NCBI RefSeq assembly: GCF_913063105.1
Contig: NZ_CAJXYQ010000025.1
Span: forward strand, 1 to 48,420
Direction: 5' to 3'
From: an uncultured Draconibacterium sp.
Lineage (GTDB): Bacteria; Bacteroidota; Bacteroidia; Bacteroidales; Prolixibacteraceae
DNA length: 48,420 nt
Shown piece by piece: positions 24,504 to 31,958 of this stretch. A model generated the notes under the pieces. That model was not told where the DNA came from and did no database searches. It saw only the letters and a program-made list of their open reading frames with translations. The position numbers and the translations under genes were made by a program. Position 1 is the stretch's first letter. Each line of letters begins with the position of its first letter.

Positions 24504-25400
24504 TTATTTTGTATAAAGTTTTGTTATTCGTTCTTCATTTTTTACAAAGTGTGGATTTTGTCCTTCTAAAATTCCACGAATATTATTGGCATTGCGTATT
24601 AATTTGAGCATCTTTTCATCATCGGCACTCTTCATGCTATCCCGAAATTCAATCAGGTGTTTAATGTATACGTTAAGCGATTCAACAACATATTCTCGAT
24701 TTTGTTGAAAAATAGGATGCCACATTGTTGCCGAACTTTTTGCCAGGCGAACAGTTGAGCGAAAACCTCCACTTGCCAAATCGAATATAATTTTACGGTC
24801 TTCTTTATCTTGGACGGCGTTGGCCAACGCATAAGCGGCGGCGTGTGGCAAGTGCGAAACAAAAGCAGTACTATGATCTTGCTCATCCGAAGTCATATAG
24901 GCGATATCCATTCCCAGTGCCTGAAACATTTTTTCAATTAAAGCAACGTGCTGAGGCCCGGAGTTTTCCTGATCGCATAAAATGGCAATTTTGCCTTCAA
25001 ACAGTCCTTCCAAGGCAGCTGTTGGCCCCGAATTTTCAGTTCCCGACATTGGGTGGGCAGGTACAAAATTTCTTCTGCGCTTGTGTTTTGCTACGGAGTC
25101 GACTATCACTTTTTTTGTTGATCCCATATCGCTAACTGTAGTACCACTGCCAATAAGGTCGAGCACACGCGGCAAAACTTCCAGTTCATGGTTTACAGGT
25201 ATTGCCAGAATTACCAGGTCGGTATCGCAAACCGCCTTCTCAAGTGGTTCAATGCTATCAACCAGTCCAATTTCAAGGGCTTTTTTGGCATGATCTGCAT
25301 TCGCATCAACTCCGACTAATTCTGTAGCAAACCCCGATCTTCGCAAGTCCTTTGCTATTGACCCCCCAATTAAGCCAAGTCCTATTACTGTTGTTTTCAT
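24504..25400 (-). CDS. tyrA: Prephenate dehydrogenase
   Basis: 298 residues. The N-terminal Rossmann motif is VIGLGLIGGSIA (about 5-16), with Asp as acidic residue for NAD in VGVDANA. The catalytic part has VPAHPMSGTENSGP and QDHSTAFVSHLPHAAAYAL, the helical dimerisation domain follows, and no ACT domain is present. It oxidatively decarboxylates prephenate to 4-hydroxyphenylpyruvate for tyrosine. It is the first gene of a two-gene operon with the DAHP synthase/chorismate mutase, which supplies its substrate. Confidence 0.93.
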   Translation of the reverse strand: MKTTVIGLGLIGGSIAKDLRRSGFATELVGVDANADHAKKALEIGLVDSIEPLEKAVCDTDLVILAIPVNHELEVLPRVLDLIGSGTTVSDMGSTKKVIVDSVAKHKRRRNFVPAHPMSGTENSGPTAALEGLFEGKIAILCDQENSGPQHVALIEKMFQALGMDIAYMTSDEQDHSTAFVSHLPHAAAYALANAVQDKEDRKIIFDLASGGFRSTVRLAKSSATMWHPIFQQNREYVVESLNVYIKHLIEFRDSMKSADDEKMLKLIRNANNIRGILEGQNPHFVKNEERITKLYTK

Positions 25401-25459
25401 TTTATACTATCTGTTTTTTATTCCTAGTCAATTACCAAAGCTGTTTTGGTTTAGCAACA

Positions 25460-25491
25460 AAAAAAAGGCCCCGAATTTTTTCGAGACCTTT
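25460..25491 (-). terminator. Terminator for the first metalloprotease-like gene
   Basis: A 12-base arm pairs with two mismatches (GGCCCCGAA against TTCGAGACC plus A/T flanks) and is followed on the minus strand by eight T residues. It lies about 200 bases past that gene's stop and before tyrA. Confidence 0.6.
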
Positions 25492-25615
25492 CTGTAAAAT
25501 ATCTTAAGTTTTAACAATACTTTACTTTTTGATCCCGGTTTCAGAACCATAATAAAAATAGAAGTAAAAATAGTTATTGTTAAAAACTGTTGTCATTTGT
25601 TTTATTTCTGTCAGC

Positions 25616-25633
25616 AAATATATGCATATATTT
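25616..25633. repeat. 18-bp perfect AT palindrome
   Basis: AAATATATGCATATATTT is self-complementary over 18 bases and is followed by a second small hairpin (AAAAAT/ATTTTT). It lies 60 bases downstream of the first metalloprotease gene. A regulatory or mRNA-end role is possible; base composition makes chance less unlikely than for a GC-rich palindrome. Confidence 0.3.
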
Positions 25634-25690
25634 CAAAAATGAAATTTTTATGCTGCTTTTACTCCGAATTTTAAATGCATTCCTCAAAAA

Positions 25691-28189
25691 TTAGTTTTTA
25701 ATTAACTTTTTCGTGAGTACCATTTTGTCGTTTTGGCTAATTTTTATAAAAAACATCCCATCTGCAAAATCAGAAAGGTTAATTTCATCTGTGTATGCTC
25801 CGGTAACGTCCCTTTCTTCCTTTAAAAATATTTTTTGCCCAAAGGCATTATACACTTCAATTCGCAAATCGGCCTCGTTTTGTGATGGTGCAACCTTTAT
25901 GGTAATAATATCGGTAAACGGATTTGGGTAAATAGTAATTTCCCCTGGAGATAACAATGTAACTCCGGCAGATACAGGTTGCTGTATTCGCAAATTATCG
26001 ATTGCCCAACCCCATCCTGCCGCATACGGGTCGGAGTACAAGCGAAAACGAATAAGTATGGTATCTCCTGCAGCAAAGTAATCGTTATCGGTAAGGTTAA
26101 TTTCGCGATTAAAGAACATTTCAGAATTACCCCTGGTTTTAGAGTCTTGCTCGCCGGTTACAATGCCACTATTGTAGCTTGTTGACCATGTGGTTTGTTT
26201 TGATGCATCGTAGCCATTGGCAAGAGCCTGCCAAGTCTCTCCCTGATTTTTACTACCCTCCACAATAACGTAATCGTAAAAATCACTGTCTCCGTATAAC
26301 GAAAAGGCTGCCCCTGGCTCCACAAGAACAACTTCATCAAAGGTCATAACTCCGCCTTCCTTAAGGATGATTGGTTTTTTCAAAAAAGTTGAAAAATCAA
26401 GTTCCTCATTATCAACGCCGGGTGCAGGATAAGGATGTGGACTATGCAAGGCACCATCACTAAACCCAATAGCTGTATAAATGTCAAAATCGGAAATTAA
26501 AAAATCGGATGTAGTTCGGTTAAAATTATTAATGTAACTAGAAACAGGTTCGAAAATTTCTTCCACTTTAAAAACAAAGTATTCTATATCAGGCAACCTG
26601 GAACTATTTGAAACCTGTGCTCCATCTACCGCATGAATGGCATAAGAAATTTCATCACCATCTTTAATCGTATTTGTATCAAATGGGAAAACACCAATGA
26701 AACGATTATCATAATCATGAATCAATGGGAAAGACTCCTGCTCAATACCATTAATAAAATACTGTACATAAACGGTATCTATTCCAAGGTTATCGCTAAC
26801 ATTTGCCAGCACTTGCTGCTCCCCATCTATGGTAATAAAATAGGCTATTTCATCATGAGCAATAACCGGCTTTTCTGTATCAGTTCCAACATGAATGGTA
26901 TAAAACTCCTTGGGAGCCAGAGCAGGTTCCGTCCGTTTACGATCCATTGTATCCTGAACCTCTACGATATATGAAATCATTTCTGTTCCGGCTTCAGGCG
27001 TATAGGTAACCGAATATTCCCGATTGTTTTTATCCTCAATCAGGAATAACGTGTCCGAATGAGATTCAAACTCATCTAATGAATAAATTACCTTGGCACT
27101 TCCCTGCTTAACACCATAATCACTATCAAAACTCCCTTCAAAAACCAAAGGTCTTAGTTCTTCTATATCTTTAACCTGATTAAAACGAATAAAAATATTA
27201 CTCCATCCCATATCATCCATAATTCCCCGAGTTAATGGTCCAGGGTCATGAACAGCTTCCGCCAAACCTACTGCATGAGTCATTAATGAATTTTCGTTTC
27301 CGTGAGGATATGTATCGTCGTTTAAATGGTATACACTAGAGCCTTCATTAAATGATATGGGTGCATAAAGTTTTGGTTTATTTCCATTATTCCGCTTTTT
27401 TGCAATAGGACTATTGGCATATAAATTCGAAGATTGCAGAGCATTCATCAATGCCCTACTTGCATTCTCAAAAAAAGAGGTATCTATAAGCTGTTGCGAG
27501 TTTATGGCACCTCTTTCAACCAATAAATCAAAAGAAGTCGCGTCGCCAAACTCATAGTATGCATAGGCACCAAGGTCATCTGTATCGTCAACAAAGAAAA
27601 AACCAGTGAATCCAAGGCCATGACCAATTTCGTGCAGCACAACCGACACAAAGTCGTAAAGGGTGTCCGGACAATTCATATCTTTCCCCAAATACCAATC
27701 AATTTTACTGCTAAACTGGGCAACCATATCATATCTGCTTTCACCATTAAGTTCTTGCTTAGCTATTTTTTCGGCTATCGCCACAGGGTAATACCTATCT
27801 TTGAAGGGTGCATCCTTAAAATTCTTATAATAAGTTTCAGGGCCACAACTACCAAGCACATTTTGCCCCAAACTACTACTCCAAGTAGCTTTCATTCGAA
27901 TCGGTATGTCCGACTCAACAATCGTTTCCCAAATATTTACTGCATATTCAAATGCTTCTTTTGCCTTGGGGGTAAAACCCAAATAGTCAACAACAATATC
28001 TGATTTTGCTGCACCACCCGATTTTAATAAAAATTCGGCCGGTGGCTGGATTCTTGCTCTTTCAACTTTTCCGGATGCATAACATACCGGATGTGGAACT
28101 TTTATACATTGGTTGTGGTGTTGGTGTTGTGCCGAGGCAAAAATTGCACACAACATCAGCAGCTTAAAAATTATATAATACTTACTCAT
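25691..28189 (-). CDS. T9SS-exported zinc-metalloprotease-like protein, copy 1
   Basis: 832 residues. Signal peptide 1-20. A zincin-like domain (about 60-330) includes VVLHEIGHGLGFTGFF with His186, Glu187 and His190. The third metzincin ligand (HExxHxxGxxH) is absent: Gly196 stands there. A later AVHDPGPLTRGIMDDMGW may contribute a ligand and the Met-turn-like end. Ig-like segments (about 350-540) and a galactose-binding-like module containing GWGWAIDNLRI follow. A type A sorting domain (EITIYPNPF ... FFIKISQNDKMVLTKKLIKN) ends the protein. Export by type IX secretion is expected, to the surface or medium. Paralogue of the 28464-30911 gene, with a tiny membrane gene between. Confidence 0.82.
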   Translation of the reverse strand: MSKYYIIFKLLMLCAIFASAQHQHHNQCIKVPHPVCYASGKVERARIQPPAEFLLKSGGAAKSDIVVDYLGFTPKAKEAFEYAVNIWETIVESDIPIRMKATWSSSLGQNVLGSCGPETYYKNFKDAPFKDRYYPVAIAEKIAKQELNGESRYDMVAQFSSKIDWYLGKDMNCPDTLYDFVSVVLHEIGHGLGFTGFFFVDDTDDLGAYAYYEFGDATSFDLLVERGAINSQQLIDTSFFENASRALMNALQSSNLYANSPIAKKRNNGNKPKLYAPISFNEGSSVYHLNDDTYPHGNENSLMTHAVGLAEAVHDPGPLTRGIMDDMGWSNIFIRFNQVKDIEELRPLVFEGSFDSDYGVKQGSAKVIYSLDEFESHSDTLFLIEDKNNREYSVTYTPEAGTEMISYIVEVQDTMDRKRTEPALAPKEFYTIHVGTDTEKPVIAHDEIAYFITIDGEQQVLANVSDNLGIDTVYVQYFINGIEQESFPLIHDYDNRFIGVFPFDTNTIKDGDEISYAIHAVDGAQVSNSSRLPDIEYFVFKVEEIFEPVSSYINNFNRTTSDFLISDFDIYTAIGFSDGALHSPHPYPAPGVDNEELDFSTFLKKPIILKEGGVMTFDEVVLVEPGAAFSLYGDSDFYDYVIVEGSKNQGETWQALANGYDASKQTTWSTSYNSGIVTGEQDSKTRGNSEMFFNREINLTDNDYFAAGDTILIRFRLYSDPYAAGWGWAIDNLRIQQPVSAGVTLLSPGEITIYPNPFTDIITIKVAPSQNEADLRIEVYNAFGQKIFLKEERDVTGAYTDEINLSDFADGMFFIKISQNDKMVLTKKLIKN

Positions 28190-28251
28190 TTTCTGTTTTC
28201 AATAATAAAATTACTCACATGGCAAATGTTTATATTTTAAAGTAATTTGAC

Positions 28252-28278
28252 AAAAAAAAGTTCATCTAAAATGAACTT
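28252..28278 (-). terminator. Terminator after the 37-codon gene
   Basis: On the minus strand AAGTTCAT pairs with ATGAACTT across a 5-base loop and is followed by an eight-T run. Confidence 0.75.
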
Positions 28279-28290
28279 CAGTTAATAAAA

Positions 28291-28316
28291 AATGCCGGAA
28301 TGAAAATTCCGGCATT
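28291..28316. terminator. Perfect 10-bp hairpin
   Basis: AATGCCGGAA pairs with TTCCGGCATT around a 6-base loop, 30 bases downstream of the 37-codon gene stop on the minus strand. It lacks a long U-run; it may work together with the next hairpin. Confidence 0.55.
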
Positions 28317-28345
28317 ACCTAATTTAAGGTTGTAATACCAATCAT

Positions 28346-28459
28346 CTAATATTCTAACCTTTGCGCTTTTTTCTCATTTAATAGTTTGTATAACACCACC
28401 AACGATGTTACAAGACCTGCAAATGCTGCAATAAATGCAACCATTAATAATGTTTCCAT
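28346..28459 (-). CDS. 37-residue single-pass membrane peptide
   Basis: A complete small frame from ATG (28459) to TAG that encodes METLLMVAFIAAFAGLVTSL followed by VVLYKLLNEKKAQRLEY. One hydrophobic helix (about 4-24) is followed by a charged tail, so it should sit in the inner membrane with a cytoplasmic C-terminus. It begins five bases after the stop of the upstream metalloprotease gene and ends before two hairpins, so it is probably the last cistron of that transcript. I do not recognise the family; expression is not shown by sequence alone. Confidence 0.55.
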   Translation of the reverse strand: METLLMVAFIAAFAGLVTSLVVLYKLLNEKKAQRLEY

Positions 28460-28463
28460 AATT

Positions 28464-30911
28464 CTAATTTTTTATGATTTTTTGTGTAATAGTATTTAAT
28501 TGATTATCAGAGATGCTTGCCATGTAAACTCCGGGAGCCACATGAGGAAGATCAATTTGAATTCTACTGGAATTAGCGGCATCATAAAGAGTTTCGCGAT
28601 GCACAGTTTTTCCGTAAAGGTCGGTAATAATAACTTCCACGTCGGCAGCAACGTCCGATTGAAAACCATCGATAAAGATGCTGCTTTTGAATGGATTTGG
28701 ATAGATCGTTACATCTTCAGCAGTTAATGACTCATCAACAGCGGTAGTAACTTCTTGGATCGAAAGGTTGTCGATTGCCCAACCCCAGCCGGTTATGGCT
28801 TTATCTGATGCTAAACGAAAACGGAAGATTACAGTATCGCCAGCTGCAAAATCAGGATTATCTGTTAAGTTTATTGTTTGTTTCAAAAACAGGTTGTCTG
28901 CTCCGGCTGCTTGTGATACTGCACTTTTTAATGAGCCTGTAAATTGCGAATTCCACAGCTCATCTACACTTGAATCGTATCCATCGGTTACCGGCAACCA
29001 ACTTTTACCATTGTTTTTGCTGCCTTCAACAATTACAAAGTCCCAAAACTTATCTTCCGTATAAACTGTTCCTGCTTCGCCCGGTTCAACTAAAACTACC
29101 TCATCAAAACTCATTAAACCATTTTCTTCCAGAACAATCGGATATTTTAACTGGGCAATCAGGTTATATTTATTGTTGTCTGCATTTGATTCAGGATAAG
29201 GATTTATAGTATGCAAGTTGCCACTGATAAATCCTGCTGGAGTTGTTACTTCAAAATCAGAAATTTCAAAATCGGTGTTTGGCGAATCGAAATTATTGAA
29301 ATAACCACGTATAGGTTGTTCTGCTTCAAAAACTGAAACAGCGTAATATCCACTTGTAGGTAAACGACGTTTGTTGCCACGATTAGTATTGTCGATAGCA
29401 ACCACACGATATTCAACCACATCTTCACAGTTAAGTTGGCATGGAAACTCAAGCTTACCAGAATACTTATCAGCACCTTCGCTATTGAGCGTAAAAGCAT
29501 CCTGATCCTGACCGTTAATACGGTATTCTATCTGAACTTTTTCTATTGCTACATTGTCGGTTGCAATTGCCGAAACATTAATAAAAGGGTGTTGTGCATT
29601 AACCAATTTTTCAGGATTGTGCTGTAACACCGGAGGGAAATAGTCGTCTCCAACTCTAAATGTCAATTTTTGCTCGGGTGCTCTTTCAGGATAGCTAAAG
29701 GTAACGTTTGCAGTAGTTTTAGCCTCGTAGTAATATTGAATTTTACCTTTGGCATAGTTTAACGGCAGTTCACCTTCAAATTGTTGATTTTCTTCGTTGT
29801 ATTTTAAACTAACGGTTTGAGAACTTACAAAGTTATCGGTTGAGAAACTTATCTTTACCGATGATTTATCGATATCCATTTCGCCACCAACCTGAACAAA
29901 AACAGGTAGTTTTTCGCAGGCCTCTTCAAAATCTTTAATCTCATAATCATCAAAACTTACTGATTTCCATCCCAGACTAGCCAATACGTCAAGGGTTTTT
30001 TCTCCAATGGCATGAATCGCTTCTCCTTTAAAAATAAACGGCGACATTAAAGCATTGGCATTTCCGTTTCCAAACTCATTCTCAGGGTAGTGGTAAATGC
30101 TACTTCCGTTATTCCAGCTTTTCGGAGCATACACATTGATACTTTCTGAAGTACTGTTATTTTTCAAATTAAGATTTTCAGAAAGCAATTGTGCTTTTAG
30201 TGCTGCAGATGGGCAGGCAAAAAGGTTTTCATTTGCCAGTTGTTCATTTAACTGATTGTAGATGTAAACATCGTAAATACTGGGCAATTTTGCATTGTTG
30301 TTTAGCGTTCCCACTCCGTTTTCAACGTCGAAAAAACCAACAAATCCAAGTCCGTGTACTAATTCGTGCAACACAATAGTTACAAAATCGTACTGGTTTG
30401 ACGGGCAATCTCCGTTGGTGCCATAATACCAGTTGACACCACTGTTAAACGAGCATTCAATATCCGGTTCAGAACCGTTTAACTCGCTTTCAGCAAGCTT
30501 CTCGGCTAAGGCTACAGGATAGTATACATCGCTTAAACGGGCTCCGTTAAAGTTGCGGTACATACTGCCCGGCGTACTTTGTGCCAGAACATTTGAGCTT
30601 TTGCTTTCCCATGTTGCACGCACCTTAATCGGCATTGACGACGAAATAAGGTTTTCGTAAATAGAAATGGCATACAAAAATGCAGGTTTTGCATTTTCTG
30701 GGAAATTTACGAATTCAACCTGGAAGTCGGAATTTAATACCGATCCTGATTTCAGGTTTGATTCGTGGGGTGCGATAAATGATTTCTTACTGTCTTCTGA
30801 AGCAATGTTAATCGGGGCATTGATCTTAGTGATCCGATCCTGATCTGATTGCTCTGCCCGGGCATAAAAAGCGCCAATTATTACCAGGGCAATAATAATT
30901 AAATGTCTCAT
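28464..30911 (-). CDS. T9SS-exported zinc-metalloprotease-like protein, copy 2
   Basis: 815 residues, same domain order as copy 1: signal peptide (1-19); zincin-like domain with VTIVLHELVHGLGFVGFF; a later KGEAIHAIGEKTLDVLASLGW; two Ig-like stretches; the module containing GWGWAIDNLSI; and a type A sorting domain (EDVTIYPNPF ... VYMASISDNQLNTITQKIIKN). As in copy 1, the third canonical metzincin ligand is a Gly, although the HExxH Glu is kept. The two proteins differ widely in sequence but keep cysteines near the active site, so the duplication looks old. The first codons follow a region with a series of hairpins containing the motif ACAAACCC. Substrate is unknown. Confidence 0.82.
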   Translation of the reverse strand: MRHLIIIALVIIGAFYARAEQSDQDRITKINAPINIASEDSKKSFIAPHESNLKSGSVLNSDFQVEFVNFPENAKPAFLYAISIYENLISSSMPIKVRATWESKSSNVLAQSTPGSMYRNFNGARLSDVYYPVALAEKLAESELNGSEPDIECSFNSGVNWYYGTNGDCPSNQYDFVTIVLHELVHGLGFVGFFDVENGVGTLNNNAKLPSIYDVYIYNQLNEQLANENLFACPSAALKAQLLSENLNLKNNSTSESINVYAPKSWNNGSSIYHYPENEFGNGNANALMSPFIFKGEAIHAIGEKTLDVLASLGWKSVSFDDYEIKDFEEACEKLPVFVQVGGEMDIDKSSVKISFSTDNFVSSQTVSLKYNEENQQFEGELPLNYAKGKIQYYYEAKTTANVTFSYPERAPEQKLTFRVGDDYFPPVLQHNPEKLVNAQHPFINVSAIATDNVAIEKVQIEYRINGQDQDAFTLNSEGADKYSGKLEFPCQLNCEDVVEYRVVAIDNTNRGNKRRLPTSGYYAVSVFEAEQPIRGYFNNFDSPNTDFEISDFEVTTPAGFISGNLHTINPYPESNADNNKYNLIAQLKYPIVLEENGLMSFDEVVLVEPGEAGTVYTEDKFWDFVIVEGSKNNGKSWLPVTDGYDSSVDELWNSQFTGSLKSAVSQAAGADNLFLKQTINLTDNPDFAAGDTVIFRFRLASDKAITGWGWAIDNLSIQEVTTAVDESLTAEDVTIYPNPFKSSIFIDGFQSDVAADVEVIITDLYGKTVHRETLYDAANSSRIQIDLPHVAPGVYMASISDNQLNTITQKIIKN

Positions 30912-30942
30912 TACAATTTAAATTAGGGTTTGTTAAAATTGC

Positions 30943-30982
30943 CATGCCGCAAGATCAATAAGCGCAAAGGCCTTACGGCATG
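30943..30982 (-). repeat. Leader hairpin close to the copy 2 start
   Basis: CATGCCG (30943-30949) pairs with CGGCATG (30976-30982) around a 26-base loop. It lies 31 to 71 bases upstream of the metalloprotease copy 2 start, directly after element A in the direction of transcription, and would be in the mRNA leader. Confidence 0.5.
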
Positions 30983-30983
30983 T

Positions 30984-31075
30984 TTAGGAAACTTACTGGC
31001 GGTGTACCTGTTTCAATCGGGTTTGTTTGTTATTGAAACAGTGGGTTTGTATCTCCCGCTTTGCTTATTTCCTAA
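30984..31075 (-). repeat. Structured repeat element A (ACAAACCC hairpin)
   Basis: Nested pairing: TTAGGAAA (30984-30991) with TTTCCTAA (31068-31075); GCGG (30999-31002) with CCGC (31056-31059); and a 10-bp inner stem CTGTTTCAAT (31008-31017) with ATTGAAACAG (31032-31041). On the minus strand ACAAACCC occurs in the apical loop (31019-31026) and again in the 5' internal loop (31043-31050). It lies 73 bases upstream of the metalloprotease copy 2 start, so it would be in its leader RNA. Confidence 0.55.
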
Positions 31076-31397
31076 GACTTTTTTCAGTAAACAAAGAACT
31101 TAATCTTCTTGGAAAACGACTTCTTCTTTTATTTATAGTTCTGTATAAATCTTCATTACAAAGATCATTACAAACAAGAAAAAACTCTAATTATAATTGC
31201 TGAATGACAATCTGCTGATTAACCAAAAACGTTGGACAAGAAGCTGAGACTTGTAAACACTTTTGAGATAAAAACAGGAAATTGGGATAATTTGCTGATT
31301 GACTTGGTGCAGATTCCTTAAGGCATTTTTACTGTTTCTACCTACAAGGCACTCCTATTTTTACACACCATAACTTCAATCGTGTTTTCTCCCTCTT

Positions 31398-31491
31398 ACT
31401 TGTTTTCCGATTTTCTGTTTCAATTTTGATTTACCGGGTTTGTTATGCAAATCAATGGGTTTGTTGAAACCAAAATCTAAGCTCAACAAGT
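31398..31491 (-). repeat. Structured repeat element B (ACAAACCC hairpin)
   Basis: Nested stems: ACTTGTT/AACAAGT (31398-31404, 31485-31491), GATTTT/AAAATC (31409-31414, 31472-31477), GTTTCAA/TTGAAAC (31417-31423, 31464-31470) and the inner TGATTT/AAATCA (31427-31432, 31449-31454). On the minus strand ACAAACCC is in the apical loop (31436-31443) and in the 5' internal loop (31457-31464). The layout equals A and C although most stem sequences differ. Confidence 0.55.
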
Positions 31492-31506
31492 TACGCTCAA
31501 CTATGG

Positions 31507-31569
31507 CTAGTAACTAAATCCTTTCCTGGAAATATCAGCGTCCTGAATAATTAAATGGTTTTGCTTCAT
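31507..31569 (-). pseudogene. Short frame with a duplicated copy 2 leader (relic or leader peptide)
   Basis: A 20-codon frame starting MKQNHLIIQ. The 20 bases covering its start and leader (31566-31585) match those at the metalloprotease copy 2 start (30908-30927) at 19 positions, and the shared run TTTAATTATT follows the ATG in both. After that the similarity ends. It is either the stump of a third protease gene or a translated leader peptide between elements C and B. Confidence 0.45.
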
Positions 31570-31678
31570 TACAACTTAAATTAGGTTCTATCTTCTTAAT
31601 TATAAATAATGAAACATTCTTTTGATACGGAATAATCCCTTGCAAACCAATTGATCCGAAAAAATAACATTGCATAAG

Positions 31679-31736
31679 TAAGAAGCCGATTTACACCCGT
31701 TTGTATTTGTGTAAAGCGTTGGGTTTGTTGCTTACC
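31679..31736 (-). repeat. Structured repeat element C (ACAAACCC hairpin)
   Basis: Outer stem GTAAG/CTTAC (31679-31683, 31732-31736) and inner stem TTTACAC/GTGTAAA (31691-31697, 31710-31716). On the minus strand the apical loop has the variant ACAAACGG (31698-31705) and the 5' internal loop ACAAACCCA (31721-31729). It lies 110 bases upstream of the short duplicated start at 31569. Confidence 0.5.
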
Positions 31737-31958
31737 TCCTCAAATTATCTTCCCTTTAAAAAAAGGTTTTTAATGCAAAAAAATACAACTTTTGATTTTA
31801 AAATTGATGATTGATGTTGTGTTGAAAATCAAAAGCGCCAATCAAAGAACGGTTCTATATCTATGGGTTTGTGGATGTAAATGTATGAATTAATTTTATT
31901 AAACCAAATAATTTTTCATAAGTTTAGCCTGACAACAAAAATTTAGATTTAGAATTTT

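Larger units (their letters stand above)
30912..31958. other. 1-kb intergenic region with repeated structured elements
   Basis: No substantial gene lies between the metalloprotease copy 2 start and the GH32 start. On the plus strand the motif GGGTTTGT occurs at 30926, 31019, 31043, 31436, 31457, 31722 and 31865, plus a variant CGTTTGT at 31699; on the minus strand this reads ACAAACCC. Three of these pairs sit in hairpins of the same architecture (elements A, B and C, below). A short duplicate of the copy 2 leader and start codon lies at 31507-31585. The rest (about 31080-31397 and 31740-31958) shows nothing I can name except promoter-like AT stretches before GH32. Confidence 0.6.

Noticed and set aside
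24047..24607. 186-codon plus-strand frame across the DAHP synthase and tyrA genes
   Set aside because: It lies antisense to two strongly conserved enzymes and its product resembles nothing; a shadow frame.
31692..31730. REP/IS200-type palindromes
   Set aside because: The hairpins lack the GTAG/GGAG-like tetranucleotide at the stem base and no RAYT transposase is near.
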